DNA of 64,000 nucleotides from an uncultured Oscillospiraceae bacterium. Its GTDB lineage: Bacteria; Bacillota; Clostridia; Oscillospirales; Oscillospiraceae. The DNA lies in assembly GCA_910577525.1 (NCBI GenBank), contig CAJTLI010000003.1:1-64000 (forward strand). The letters run 5' to 3'. The position numbers were made by a program, and so were the translations under genes. Positions 14,818 to 23,238 of this stretch are shown here, one piece after another. Under the pieces are notes generated by a model, which searched no databases, was not told the origin of the DNA, and worked only from the letters and a program-made list of their open reading frames with translations. Each line of letters opens with the position of its first letter. Position 1 is the first letter of the stretch.

Positions 14818-15875
14818 GTATTGATTTTTCCGACAACGGCGGCTTTGAGGCGGAAGCTCCGCTTGTAACCACCTCTCTGACCCGGGAAGACGAGGGGGAG
14901 GGGTCTCTGCGTCCCAAAACCCTGGGCGAGTACATAGGACAGGAAAAGGCCAAGGGCAATCTGTCCATTTTTATCCAGGCCGCCAAAATGCGGGGGGAGC
15001 CTTTGGACCATGTGCTGCTCCACGGTCCTCCGGGGCTGGGCAAAACCACCTTGTCCGGCATTATCGCCAACGAGATGGGGGTCAATATCCGCATCACCTC
15101 CGGCCCAGCCATTGAAAAGCCCGGCGATCTGGCGGCTCTGCTGACCAATCTTCAGGAAAATGATATTCTGTTTGTGGACGAGATCCACCGTCTAAACCGC
15201 TCCGTGGAGGAGATCCTGTACCCAGCTATGGAGGACTATGCCATCGACATCATCATCGGCAAGGGTCCCTCCGCCAATTCTATCCGGCTGGACCTGCCCA
15301 AATTCACTCTCATCGGCGCCACCACCCGGGCGGGTCAGCTGTCGGCTCCTCTGCGGGACCGCTTCGGCGTTACCCTCCGGCTGGAGCTGTATACCTCAGA
15401 GGAATTGGCCCTGATTGTCACCCGGTCTGCCGGTATTCTGGACGTGCCCATTGAACGGGAGGGAGCGTTGGAGATTGCCCGCCGAAGCCGGGGAACCCCC
15501 CGCATCGCCAATCGGATGCTCCGCCGGGTGCGGGATTTTGCCCAGGTCACCGCCGGAGGCGTAGTGACCCGGTCTGTGGCTGACCGGGCGCTGCGGGCGC
15601 TGGAGATCGACGGACTGGGGCTGGACAACGTGGACAGGCGGATGCTGGAGAGCATCATTACCAATTATGGCGGCGGTCCGGTGGGATTGGATACGCTGGC
15701 CGCAACCATCAATGAGGAGTCCGTGACGCTGGAGGATGTCTATGAGCCCTATTTAATGCAGTTGGGTTTTCTTACCCGAACGCCGCGCGGGCGCTGCGTG
15801 ACGCCCAAGGCGTATCAGCACCTGGGGCTGGCGCCGCCCCGCGGGGGAGAGCCCCTGGAACAGCTGACATTTTGA
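14814..15875 (+). CDS. ruvB: Holliday junction branch-migration helicase RuvB
   Basis: 353-aa AAA+ motor. Walker A GPPGLGKTTLSG, Walker B ILFVDEIHRLNR, sensor 1 LIGATTRAGQLSAPLRDRFG, and a C-terminal winged helix ending in the conserved FLTRTPRGR. It drives branch migration with RuvA. The start is TTG 14814 with GGGAGGGG, overlapping the previous stop codon. Confidence 0.97.
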   Translation: MSIDFSDNGGFEAEAPLVTTSLTREDEGEGSLRPKTLGEYIGQEKAKGNLSIFIQAAKMRGEPLDHVLLHGPPGLGKTTLSGIIANEMGVNIRITSGPAIEKPGDLAALLTNLQENDILFVDEIHRLNRSVEEILYPAMEDYAIDIIIGKGPSANSIRLDLPKFTLIGATTRAGQLSAPLRDRFGVTLRLELYTSEELALIVTRSAGILDVPIEREGALEIARRSRGTPRIANRMLRRVRDFAQVTAGGVVTRSVADRALRALEIDGLGLDNVDRRMLESIITNYGGGPVGLDTLAATINEESVTLEDVYEPYLMQLGFLTRTPRGRCVTPKAYQHLGLAPPRGGEPLEQLTF

Positions 15876-15977
15876 GATCAGGGGACGGCCGATTCTGGAA
15901 AATTCATGCAGAAATGTATATTCTTATGAAATGCTGGGCAATTTTAGAAGTTTTTCTAAAATAATCGCCAAAAACAA

Positions 15978-16006
15978 TTGACAATTCAGCTGTTCTGTGA
16001 TTAAAT
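15978..16006 (+). promoter_or_regulatory. SigA-type promoter of the sigH-like gene
   Basis: TTGACA, 17-bp spacer, TTAAAT, 17 bases before the ATG. The leader would be only about 10 bases. Confidence 0.7.
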
Positions 16007-16022
16007 AAGTAAGGTCAGATTT

Positions 16023-16613
16023 ATGAGTGAAATCATGTTCCAGATAACAGAATACAGTGATGAGGAACTCTGCGCTTTGGTGGCGGAAGGCCACCGGGAG
16101 GCGGAGGAGGAGTTGGTCAAACGGTATTTCCGTACGGTTCGGGTGTGTGCCCGCCCCTACTTTTTGACCGGAGGCGACAGCGAGGACTTGATTCAGGAGG
16201 CCATGTTCGGTCTGCTCAAGGCCATCCGGGAGTTTAATCCCAGTCGTGACACCCGGTTTAAAACCTTTGCGGAAATCTGCATACGCAATTGTATTCGCTC
16301 AGCCGTTACGCACGCGGCGCGGAACAAGCACGCCCCCCTCAACGACAGTGTACCATTCGAATCCCCGATGCTTGGAGTCAATGTCAGCCCGGAGGAGCTC
16401 TATATCAGCAGGGAAGAGGAGACAGAGCGGCTAGACCGTCTGGAAAGGCAGCTGTCTCCCTTGGAGCGGAAGGTTTTGAAGCTCTTTCTTCTCGGCTTAT
16501 CCTATCAAGAGATCAGCGAGCAGGTGGGACGATCCATTAAATCCGTGGACAATGCGGTCCAGCGGATCCGGCGTAAGGTTGCCGGTGGTTTTGGCGTTTT
16601 CAGCGAGAGCTGA
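16023..16613 (+). CDS. sigH: RNA polymerase sigma factor, SigH type
   Basis: 196-aa sigma-70 family factor. Region 2 (EELVKRYFRTVRVCARPYF, DLIQEAMFGLLKAIREFNP) and region 4 (LSPLERKVLKLFLLGLSYQEIS, then SVDNAVQRIRRK) match SigH, which directs early sporulation genes in Firmicutes. Only a weak Shine-Dalgarno (AAGG) precedes ATG 16023. SigH is the best fit by length and region 4 sequence; a related SigF/G-type identity is unlikely. Confidence 0.82.
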   Translation: MSEIMFQITEYSDEELCALVAEGHREAEEELVKRYFRTVRVCARPYFLTGGDSEDLIQEAMFGLLKAIREFNPSRDTRFKTFAEICIRNCIRSAVTHAARNKHAPLNDSVPFESPMLGVNVSPEELYISREEETERLDRLERQLSPLERKVLKLFLLGLSYQEISEQVGRSIKSVDNAVQRIRRKVAGGFGVFSES

Positions 16614-16679
16614 CGCAAATATTACAGTCCCAGCAGGTTGTATTTCCGATTCTGGGCATCAAAAGAGAGGGTATTTTTC

Positions 16680-16958
16680 ATGTACGAAGACAAGACCTTA
16701 GTATGCAAAGAGTGTGGCCAGGAGTTCGTGTTTACCGCCGGTGAGCAGGAATTCTACGCAGAGCGCGGCTTCCAGAATGAGCCTCAGCGCTGCAAGGCCT
16801 GCCGTGATGCCCGCAAGGCCGCTGCCCGTGGTCCCCGCGAGTATTTCACCGCTGTCTGCGCCGCTTGCGGCGGCGAGGCGAAGGTTCCCTTTGCGCCGAA
16901 GTCTGACCGTCCGGTCTACTGCAGCGAGTGCTTTGCCAAGATGCGCGGCGAGGGCTGA
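16680..16958 (+). CDS. Zinc-ribbon protein
   Basis: 92 aa with four CxxC pairs (CKECG, CKACR, CAACG, CSECF), so two zinc ribbons are likely. This is a common small clostridial protein of unknown role, possibly nucleic-acid binding. ATG 16680 follows AGAGAGGG and it is closed by a strong terminator. Confidence 0.75.
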   Translation: MYEDKTLVCKECGQEFVFTAGEQEFYAERGFQNEPQRCKACRDARKAAARGPREYFTAVCAACGGEAKVPFAPKSDRPVYCSECFAKMRGEG

Positions 16959-16976
16959 GAGGTAGATTAATCCAAC

Positions 16977-17011
16977 AAAAAGAGCTGTGCTGTGGCACAG
17001 CTCTTTTTTAT
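16977..17011 (+). terminator. Rho-independent terminator
   Basis: A perfect 14-bp stem AAAAAGAGCTGTGC / GCACAGCTCTTTTT with a 4-base loop and T-run. Confidence 0.92.
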
Positions 17012-17042
17012 CGTTGGAGATAAAGTTTTTTAGGGCTTCAAC

Positions 17043-17071
17043 TTGTCCCGGAAAAGGGAATGTGATATAAT
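17043..17071 (+). promoter_or_regulatory. SigA-type promoter of purB
   Basis: TTGTCC, 17-bp spacer, TATAAT. It gives purB a leader of about 145 bases. Confidence 0.7.
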
Positions 17072-17077
17072 ATTTGA

Positions 17078-17213
17078 AACCGTCAGGGAATGCGCGGCGG
17101 CCCGCACGGCGGAAGGCATTTTGACTTGAAAATGCCTTGTTTCAGGCGTTGTACCATCATTATAAGCTGTTTCGCGGCTGGTAACGGTGGATTAATAGCC
17201 GCGCTAAGAAAGG
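17078..17213 (+). promoter_or_regulatory. Structured 5' leader of purB
   Basis: It contains a perfect 10-bp hairpin (17113-17122 with 17129-17138, AAGGCATTTT / AAAATGCCTT) and a second stem CGCGGCT / AGCCGCG (17173-17203) just before the ribosome-binding site. I could not match it to the purine riboswitch consensus. Regulation by this leader is possible but not shown. Confidence 0.4.
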
Positions 17214-17225
17214 GTGGATGCCTCC

Positions 17226-18662
17226 ATGAACAAATCAAATTATGAAAGTCCGCTGTCCTCCCGCTACGCAAGCGATCAGATGCAGTATATTTTTTCTCCA
17301 GATAAGAAATTTTCCACCTGGCGGCGGTTATGGGTTGCGCTGGCCCGGGCTGAAATGGAGCTTGGCCTGCCGGTAACGCAGGAACAGGTCAGCGAACTGG
17401 AGGCCCATCTTACCGATATTGATTATGACCTGGCTGCAAAGAAGGAGCGCGAGCTTCGGCACGATGTGATGGCCCATATCCACACATACGGCGCGCTCTG
17501 CCCCAAAGCAATGCCTATCATTCATCTTGGCGCAACCAGCTGCTACGTCGGCGATAACACAGATATTATCATTATGAGGGAAGGATTAACCCTTGTCGAG
17601 AATAAGCTGGTGCGCGTGCTTAATTCTCTCGCACAATTCTCTGACAAGTATAAATCCTTGCCAACACTTGGATTTACACATTTTCAGGCTGCTCAATTGG
17701 TCACAGTGGGCAAGCGTGCCACGCTGTGGATGAATGAACTGCTCCAGGATTTGGACGAGGTGAAGTACCGCATTTCCACATTACGGCTGCTTGGCTGTAA
17801 GGGTACTACCGGTACGCAAGCCTCCTTCTTGGAGCTGTTTGAGGGCGATCACGAGAAATGTAAAGAGCTTGACCGCCGGATTGCCCGGGAAATGGGCTTT
17901 GAGAATACGGTTCCTGTGTCAGGCCAGACGTACTCCCGGAAGGTGGACGCTGCTGTACTATCTACGCTGTCTGGAATTGCCCAATCCGCCTGTAAATTTG
18001 CCACTGATGTTCGTCTGCTCTGCCATTTGAAGGAAGTGGAGGAGCCCTTTGAGACCAGTCAGATTGGCTCGTCCGCCATGCCCTACAAGCGCAATCCCAT
18101 GCGGTGTGAGCGGATCTGCTCCCTGGCCCGGTATGTTATTGCCGATGCCGCCAATCCTGCGTATACCTCCGCCACTCAATGGTTTGAGCGCACCTTGGAT
18201 GACTCCGCAAACAAGCGCATCTCGGTGCCCGAGGCGTTTTTGGCTGTGGACGCTATTCTCAATATCTACGAAAACGTAGCCTCCGGCCTAGTGGTTCACG
18301 AGAAGGTAATTGAAAAGCATATTTTGGAAGAGCTCCCTTTTATGGCCAGCGAGAACATCATGATGGATGCAGTGAAAAGGGGAGGGGACCGGCAACAGCT
18401 TCACGAACGCATCCGTGTTCATTCCATTGAAGCGGGACGGAATGTAAAGGAATTTGGCCTTACAAATAATCTCATTGATCTTCTGGCCTCAGACCCCCTA
18501 TTTGGCATGAGCCGGGAGGAGCTCTCTTCTCATCTGGAGCCCTCGAAATATATCGGCCGCTGCCCGGAGCAGGTAACTGATTTCTTGAATGACTATATTC
18601 AGCCGGTGCTGGATGCTCATAAATCTGTTTTGTTTGATCAAGCTGTGGAATTAAAGGTTTGA
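17226..18662 (+). CDS. purB: Adenylosuccinate lyase
   Basis: 478-aa enzyme that releases fumarate in two steps of purine synthesis (SAICAR to AICAR, adenylosuccinate to AMP). The superfamily signature GSSAMPYKRNPMRCE is present, as are HLGATSCYVGDN and TLGFTHFQAAQ with the catalytic His. It acts as a cytosolic homotetramer. ATG 17226 is chosen; GTG 17214 in the same frame is a weaker alternative. Monocistronic with its own promoter. Confidence 0.96.
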   Translation: MNKSNYESPLSSRYASDQMQYIFSPDKKFSTWRRLWVALARAEMELGLPVTQEQVSELEAHLTDIDYDLAAKKERELRHDVMAHIHTYGALCPKAMPIIHLGATSCYVGDNTDIIIMREGLTLVENKLVRVLNSLAQFSDKYKSLPTLGFTHFQAAQLVTVGKRATLWMNELLQDLDEVKYRISTLRLLGCKGTTGTQASFLELFEGDHEKCKELDRRIAREMGFENTVPVSGQTYSRKVDAAVLSTLSGIAQSACKFATDVRLLCHLKEVEEPFETSQIGSSAMPYKRNPMRCERICSLARYVIADAANPAYTSATQWFERTLDDSANKRISVPEAFLAVDAILNIYENVASGLVVHEKVIEKHILEELPFMASENIMMDAVKRGGDRQQLHERIRVHSIEAGRNVKEFGLTNNLIDLLASDPLFGMSREELSSHLEPSKYIGRCPEQVTDFLNDYIQPVLDAHKSVLFDQAVELKV

Positions 18663-18707
18663 TTGAAACGGCAACTATAATAATGAATTGGAAAGGATTT
18701 GATTACC

Positions 18708-19703
18708 ATGAAATCTGCGGTCCATCGAATCGGCGTGTTTACCAGCGGCGGCGATGCTCCCGGCATGAACGCGGCAATCCGCGCTGTGGTTCGCGCGTCC
18801 CTATACTATGGCATTGAGTGCATTGGCATCCGGCGGGGGTATCACGGCCTGCTCAATGGCGATTTTACCAGGCTGGATTTTGAAAGCGTCAGCGATATTT
18901 CCCGTCGGGGCGGCACCATGCTCTATTCCGCCCGCAGCCTGGAATTTATTGAGGAACCCGGCCGCAAAAAGGCTTTGGCTACCTGTAAACTATTAGGCCT
19001 TGACGCCCTGGTCGGCATCGGCGGCGACGGCACCTTCAAGGGTTTGCTCAGTCTGGCCAACAGCGGTATTTCCGTCATCGGCATCCCTGGCACCATCGAC
19101 AACGATATCGCCTGCTCCACCTATACGATTGGCTACGACACCGCCTGTAATACGGCGCTGGAGAGCATTGACCGCCTTCGTGACACCATGAAGTCCCATG
19201 AGCGATGCTCGGTAGTGGAGGTAATGGGCCACCGGGCCGGCCACCTGGCCTATTCCGTGGGCATTGCCTGCGGCGCCACCGTGGTACTGGTGCCCGAAAA
19301 GGAAGTGGACTTTGAAAAGGATGTCATTGAACCCATTCGTCGGGCCCGTTTGGGCGGACGCACCCATTTTATGGTCATTGTGGCTGAGGGTGTTCCCGGA
19401 GGCTCCTACCACGTGGCCGAGCAGATCAAGGAGGCTACCGCACTGGATACCCGCGTCACCGTGCTGGGACACGTCCAGCGGGGCGGCTCGCCCAGCGCCC
19501 GGGACCGCCGGGTGGCCACTTATATGGGCCATGAGGCGGTACGGCTGCTGGCGGAAGGGAAGACCTGCCGGGTGGTCGCCATGCAGGGCGAGGATATCGT
19601 GGACTACGATATCACCGAGGCTCTGGCAATGACAAAGGGGCTGGACGCCCGGGGTCAGGCCGTCACACAGGCCATGACCGGCGTAGCCAGCAGCGACAAT
19701 TAA
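18708..19703 (+). CDS. pfkA: ATP-type 6-phosphofructokinase
   Basis: 331 aa. FTSGGDAPGMNAAIR, GIGGDGTFKG (Gly-Asp pattern of ATP-using enzymes), GIPGTIDND (catalytic Asp in TIDND) and MGHRAGHLA. It phosphorylates fructose 6-phosphate. ATG 18708 has AAAGGA upstream. It faces a PPi-type phosphofructokinase and an aldolase gene across a shared terminator. Confidence 0.95.
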   Translation: MKSAVHRIGVFTSGGDAPGMNAAIRAVVRASLYYGIECIGIRRGYHGLLNGDFTRLDFESVSDISRRGGTMLYSARSLEFIEEPGRKKALATCKLLGLDALVGIGGDGTFKGLLSLANSGISVIGIPGTIDNDIACSTYTIGYDTACNTALESIDRLRDTMKSHERCSVVEVMGHRAGHLAYSVGIACGATVVLVPEKEVDFEKDVIEPIRRARLGGRTHFMVIVAEGVPGGSYHVAEQIKEATALDTRVTVLGHVQRGGSPSARDRRVATYMGHEAVRLLAEGKTCRVVAMQGEDIVDYDITEALAMTKGLDARGQAVTQAMTGVASSDN

Positions 19704-19714
19704 ATGATAAAGAC

Positions 19715-19751
19715 AAAAAAGCCCGGCGGTTTCAAACCGCCGGGCTTTTTT
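19715..19751. terminator. Bidirectional terminator between two phosphofructokinase genes
   Basis: A 16-bp stem AAAAAAGCCCGGCGGT / ACCGCCGGGCTTTTTT, T-run on both strands, between convergent pfkA and the PPi-type gene. Confidence 0.92.
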
Positions 19752-19760
19752 GATAGCAGC

Positions 19761-20999
19761 TTACTTCGCCAACACCTTTTTCAGCCGCGCAAAACGGGGC
19801 AGGCCCTTCTCGGTGGCCCGGTGATTTTCGCCCTGAATCAGGGGCAGGGCATAATCAATGAAGCCCTGGGTCACGCCGTTGTGCTCAGCGTTGATCCACT
19901 CCAGCGGCACCTTTTTCTCAAAGTTAGCCACATCGGAGAGATTGAACAGCTTGGTCTTGCAGGAGTATACGCCGCCCTCGCGGGTGCACTCAAAGCCCAC
20001 CATCTTATCGGTCTCGCCGGCCACAGCGGCCTCCACGGCGGTTTTGCCCGCCAGGAAGGACTCGTCAATGTCCGTCTGGGAGGCTAGATGGGCGCCACAG
20101 CGCTGGAGCAGAGACAGCTCAATGCCGCGGACCTTGGAGCCCACGCGCTGCTGTACCACGTTGGCCAGCATGGCGGCCAAGCCGCCCAGCTGGGCGTGGC
20201 CAAAGCCGTCGGTGGCGGAGGTTTTGGCCTCGGAGACGAAGGAGCCGTCGGCGTAATGGATGCCTTCGGAGACGGCCACAATACACTTGCCGTTCTTCTT
20301 GTAGATGGCCTCCACATCGGCCAGGAACTTGTCCATGTCGAAGTCCACCTCGGGGAGGTAGACCAGGTCGGGGGCACAGCCCACCACGCCCGCCAGGGCA
20401 GCGGCGCCGGCCAGCCAGCCGGCGTGACGGCCCATGATCTCAATGACGGTCACCATGCCGGTGTCGTACACCCGGGCGTCCTTATATACCTCGGCGCAGG
20501 AGGTGGCGATATATTTGGCGGCGGAGGCAAAGCCGGGGCAGTGGTCGGTGCCGAACAGGTCGTTGTCGATGGTCTTGGGCACGCCCATCACCCGGCACTC
20601 GTAGCCGGATTTGGCCATGAAACGGCTCACCTTGGCGCAGGTGTCCATGGAATCGTTGCCGCCATTGTAGAAGAAATAGCGGATATTGTACTTCTTGAAG
20701 ATTTCCAGGATGCGCTTGTAGTCGGTGTCGTCCACGTCGGGGTCGGCGATTTTATAACGGCAGGAGCCCAGCTCGGAGGAGGGAGTGTTGAGCAGGAGCT
20801 CCAGCTCTTTGGCATCCTCCTGGCCCATGTCGTACAGCTGGTCGTTCAGCATGCCCTTGATGCCATGGGCCATGCCGTAGACGGCGGTAATATCCGGGCA
20901 GTCCAGCGCGGTGCGGATGACGCCGTAAGCGCTGGCGTTGATGACAGAGGTGGGTCCGCCGGACTGACCGATGACGCAAGCGCCCTTTAACTGTGCCAT
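19761..20999 (-). CDS. pfp: PPi-dependent type 6-phosphofructokinase
   Basis: 412 aa. GQSGGPTSVINAS, YNGGNDSMDT and PKTIDND are characteristic: Asp replaces the Gly of the ATP-type GGDGT pattern and Lys precedes TIDND, the residues linked to pyrophosphate use. EIMGRHAGWLA follows. The enzyme would phosphorylate fructose 6-phosphate reversibly with PPi. It lies 28 bases before the aldolase gene's end in the same orientation, so fba and pfp are probably co-transcribed. Confidence 0.93.
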   Translation of the reverse strand: MAQLKGACVIGQSGGPTSVINASAYGVIRTALDCPDITAVYGMAHGIKGMLNDQLYDMGQEDAKELELLLNTPSSELGSCRYKIADPDVDDTDYKRILEIFKKYNIRYFFYNGGNDSMDTCAKVSRFMAKSGYECRVMGVPKTIDNDLFGTDHCPGFASAAKYIATSCAEVYKDARVYDTGMVTVIEIMGRHAGWLAGAAALAGVVGCAPDLVYLPEVDFDMDKFLADVEAIYKKNGKCIVAVSEGIHYADGSFVSEAKTSATDGFGHAQLGGLAAMLANVVQQRVGSKVRGIELSLLQRCGAHLASQTDIDESFLAGKTAVEAAVAGETDKMVGFECTREGGVYSCKTKLFNLSDVANFEKKVPLEWINAEHNGVTQGFIDYALPLIQGENHRATEKGLPRFARLKKVLAK

Positions 21000-21027
21000 G
21001 TCGAATTTCTCCTTTTATCTCGGTTAA

Positions 21028-21996
21028 TTATGCCTTGCCGTTACAGCCCAGCACATCCACCAGCTTGTGGCGCACCAGTTCCTTGATGTTGGCGCGGGCG
21101 GGCTTCAGATACTCGCGGGGATCGAACTTGTCGGGGTGCTCGGCGTAGAACTGGCGGATGGTGCCGGTCATAGCCAGGCGCAGGTCGGAGTCAATGTTAA
21201 TCTTGCACACGGCGCTCCGGGCGGCCTTGCGCAGCTGCTCCTCGGGAATGCCCACAGCGTCGGGCATCTTGCCGCCGTTGGCGTTGACCATCTTCACATA
21301 CTCCTGAGGCACGCTGGAGGAGCCGTGGAGCACGATGGGGAAGCCGGGCAGGCGCTTGACCACCTCGTCCAGGATGTCGAAGCGCAGGGGAGGGGGAACC
21401 AGCTCGCCCTTCTCGTTGCGGGTGCACTGGGTGGCGGTGAACTTATACGCGCCGTGGCTGGTGCCGATGGCGATGGCCAGGGAGTCGCAGCCGGTCTTGG
21501 ATACGAACTCCTCCACCTCCTCGGGGCGGGTGTAGTGGGAGTCTTCAGCGGAGACGCTGACCTCGTCCTCCACACCAGCCAGAGCGCCCAGCTCGGCCTC
21601 TACCACTACGCCGTGGTCATGGGCGTACTGAACGACCTTCTTGGTGATCTCGATGTTCTCGGCGAAGGGCTTGCTGGAGGCGTCGATCATGACGGAGGTG
21701 AAGCCGCCGTCGATGCAGCTCTTGCAGGTCTCAAAGCTGTCTCCGTGGTCCAGGTGGAGCACGATGGGGATCTCGGGGCACTCAATGACGGCGGCCTCCA
21801 CCAGCTTGACCAGATAGGTGTGGTTGGCGTAAGCACGGGCACCCTTGGAAACCTGAAGGATGACAGGGGCCTTCTCCTCGCGGCAGGCCTCGGTGATACC
21901 CTGGACGATCTCCATGTTGTTGACGTTGAACGCGCCCACGGCGTAGCCGCCATTGTAGGCCTTCTTGAACATCTCAGTCGAGGTAACCAGTGGCAT
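21028..21996 (-). CDS. fba: Fructose-bisphosphate aldolase, class II
   Basis: 322 aa. HLDHGDSFE carries the metal-binding His; MIDASSKPF, VEAELGALAGVED and VLHGSSSVP are class II signatures. It splits fructose 1,6-bisphosphate. ATG 21996 has AAGGAGTT upstream and the longer frame covers the promoter. It is followed by pfp and forms a small glycolytic operon. Confidence 0.96.
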   Translation of the reverse strand: MPLVTSTEMFKKAYNGGYAVGAFNVNNMEIVQGITEACREEKAPVILQVSKGARAYANHTYLVKLVEAAVIECPEIPIVLHLDHGDSFETCKSCIDGGFTSVMIDASSKPFAENIEITKKVVQYAHDHGVVVEAELGALAGVEDEVSVSAEDSHYTRPEEVEEFVSKTGCDSLAIAIGTSHGAYKFTATQCTRNEKGELVPPPLRFDILDEVVKRLPGFPIVLHGSSSVPQEYVKMVNANGGKMPDAVGIPEEQLRKAARSAVCKINIDSDLRLAMTGTIRQFYAEHPDKFDPREYLKPARANIKELVRHKLVDVLGCNGKA

Positions 21997-22045
21997 AGTT
22001 GACCAACTCCTTAAAATTTTTATATTTGCAGGGGTATACATTATG

Positions 22046-22074
22046 ATTTTAACATTTAGGACAGGGAATTGCAA
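22046..22074 (-). promoter_or_regulatory. SigA-type promoter of fba
   Basis: TTGCAA (22074-22069), 17-bp spacer, TAAAAT (22051-22046), about 50 bases before the fba start codon. Confidence 0.65.
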
Positions 22075-22186
22075 GTAAAAGCTCCAGCTTTTGCCGGTCA
22101 AAACCCACAAAACGGGGAAAATAATCTCTGGACAGTGTCAACAAAATGACGGCTCGCATAGGATAGCCGGAAAGGGGGGAGGCAGT

Positions 22187-22750
22187 ATGATCCAGCTGCT
22201 CCCATACAACCGCCGGGCGGCGGTGGCCTACGCCCACAAGTGGGCCTACAGCCGCAACCCGGCCTTCTATGATTTCAGCGAGATCGGCGGCGACTGCACC
22301 AATTTCGCGTCCCAGTGCCTGTACGCAGGCACCGGCATTATGAACTTTACTCCGGAATTCGGCTGGTACTACATCGACGCCACCGACCGGGCCCCAGCCT
22401 GGACGGGGGTGCAGTTTTTCTGGGATTTTATGACCCGGCCCCAGCCCACCGACGGCCCGGTGGGCATCCAGGTGCACATGAATTTTCTCCGGCCCGGAGA
22501 CTTTGTCCAGCTCCGGTTTGAGAACAGCGGCGTAGTGTTCGCCCATACGCCGGTGATTGTGTCGGTGGGGCCCGTCCCCAGGCCGGACAATATTTTGATC
22601 GCGGCCCATTCTAACGACGCCGACTACCGGCCGCTGGACAGCTATCAGAATGTGGTGGAGTGGCGGTTTCTCCACATTGTGGGGGCAATCAGGGTAACCG
22701 ATGGGTCCAATTTTGGACAGGGCAGGACAGACAATGGCGCGGAGGGCTGA
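22187..22750 (+). CDS. Putative amidase-domain protein
   Basis: 187 aa matching the putative amidase (Amidase_6) family: YNRRAAVAYAHKWAYSRNPAFYDF, GGDCTNFASQCLYAG with the likely catalytic Cys, FAHTPVIVS and AHSND with candidate His/Asp. These proteins are thought to cleave amide bonds in cell-wall-type substrates. No signal peptide is visible. ATG 22187 follows GGGGGGAGG. It is divergent from fba. Confidence 0.8.
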   Translation: MIQLLPYNRRAAVAYAHKWAYSRNPAFYDFSEIGGDCTNFASQCLYAGTGIMNFTPEFGWYYIDATDRAPAWTGVQFFWDFMTRPQPTDGPVGIQVHMNFLRPGDFVQLRFENSGVVFAHTPVIVSVGPVPRPDNILIAAHSNDADYRPLDSYQNVVEWRFLHIVGAIRVTDGSNFGQGRTDNGAEG

Positions 22751-22766
22751 GGCTCTCCGCGCTTTT
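22737..22766 (+). terminator. Rho-independent terminator
   Basis: An 8-bp stem GCGCGGAG / CTCCGCGC followed by TTTT, overlapping the end of the amidase-domain gene. Confidence 0.7.
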
Positions 22767-22771
22767 GCTGG

Positions 22772-23236
22772 TCATCGCAATTTTTCCATCACCAGAAACT
22801 CGTAAATACTGCCATTCGACCGTTGCTTTATCACTTTGACATCATGAAATCCGCAGGAATGATAAACCTTAATCGCCCTCTGGTTAAATACGGCGACATT
22901 CATCACCAGTTTTTGATACTGATAGTTTGTGTGGATAAAAGATACAATTTGCTCCACAAAGCCCTTTCCCACACCCTTTCCGCAAGCATCAGGTTTTAAG
23001 CCCAAACCAATTTCAATGACCGAATCTTCTTGCACAACGCAGAAAAAGCCTACAAGCTCACCGTTGGCAATCGCCTGATAATGGTCATTTTTATTTCTCA
23101 GGTTTTCATCAGTGAATTCTTCGTAATCTTCCAGATCTTCGATCATATCATAAAATGAATATATGCCATCATATTTCCATTCGTTCGCAATAGCGAGCGC
23201 ATTGCTTTGGCTTAATTTTTCAAAATGGATTGTCAT
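22772..23236 (-). CDS. GNAT-family N-acetyltransferase
   Basis: 154 aa with the acetyl-CoA-binding segment GLGLKPDACGKGVGKGFVEQ and the C-terminal VAVFNQRAIKVYHSCGFHDV, typical of RimJ/RimL-like GNATs. The acceptor is unknown. Its base composition is clearly more AT-rich than the neighbours, suggesting later acquisition. It follows the Xer-like gene by 2 bases. Confidence 0.88.
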   Translation of the reverse strand: MTIHFEKLSQSNALAIANEWKYDGIYSFYDMIEDLEDYEEFTDENLRNKNDHYQAIANGELVGFFCVVQEDSVIEIGLGLKPDACGKGVGKGFVEQIVSFIHTNYQYQKLVMNVAVFNQRAIKVYHSCGFHDVKVIKQRSNGSIYEFLVMEKLR

Positions 23237-23238
23237 AT

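Noticed and set aside
17078..17213. Purine riboswitch upstream of purB
   Set aside because: The conserved core sequences of that riboswitch are not visible.
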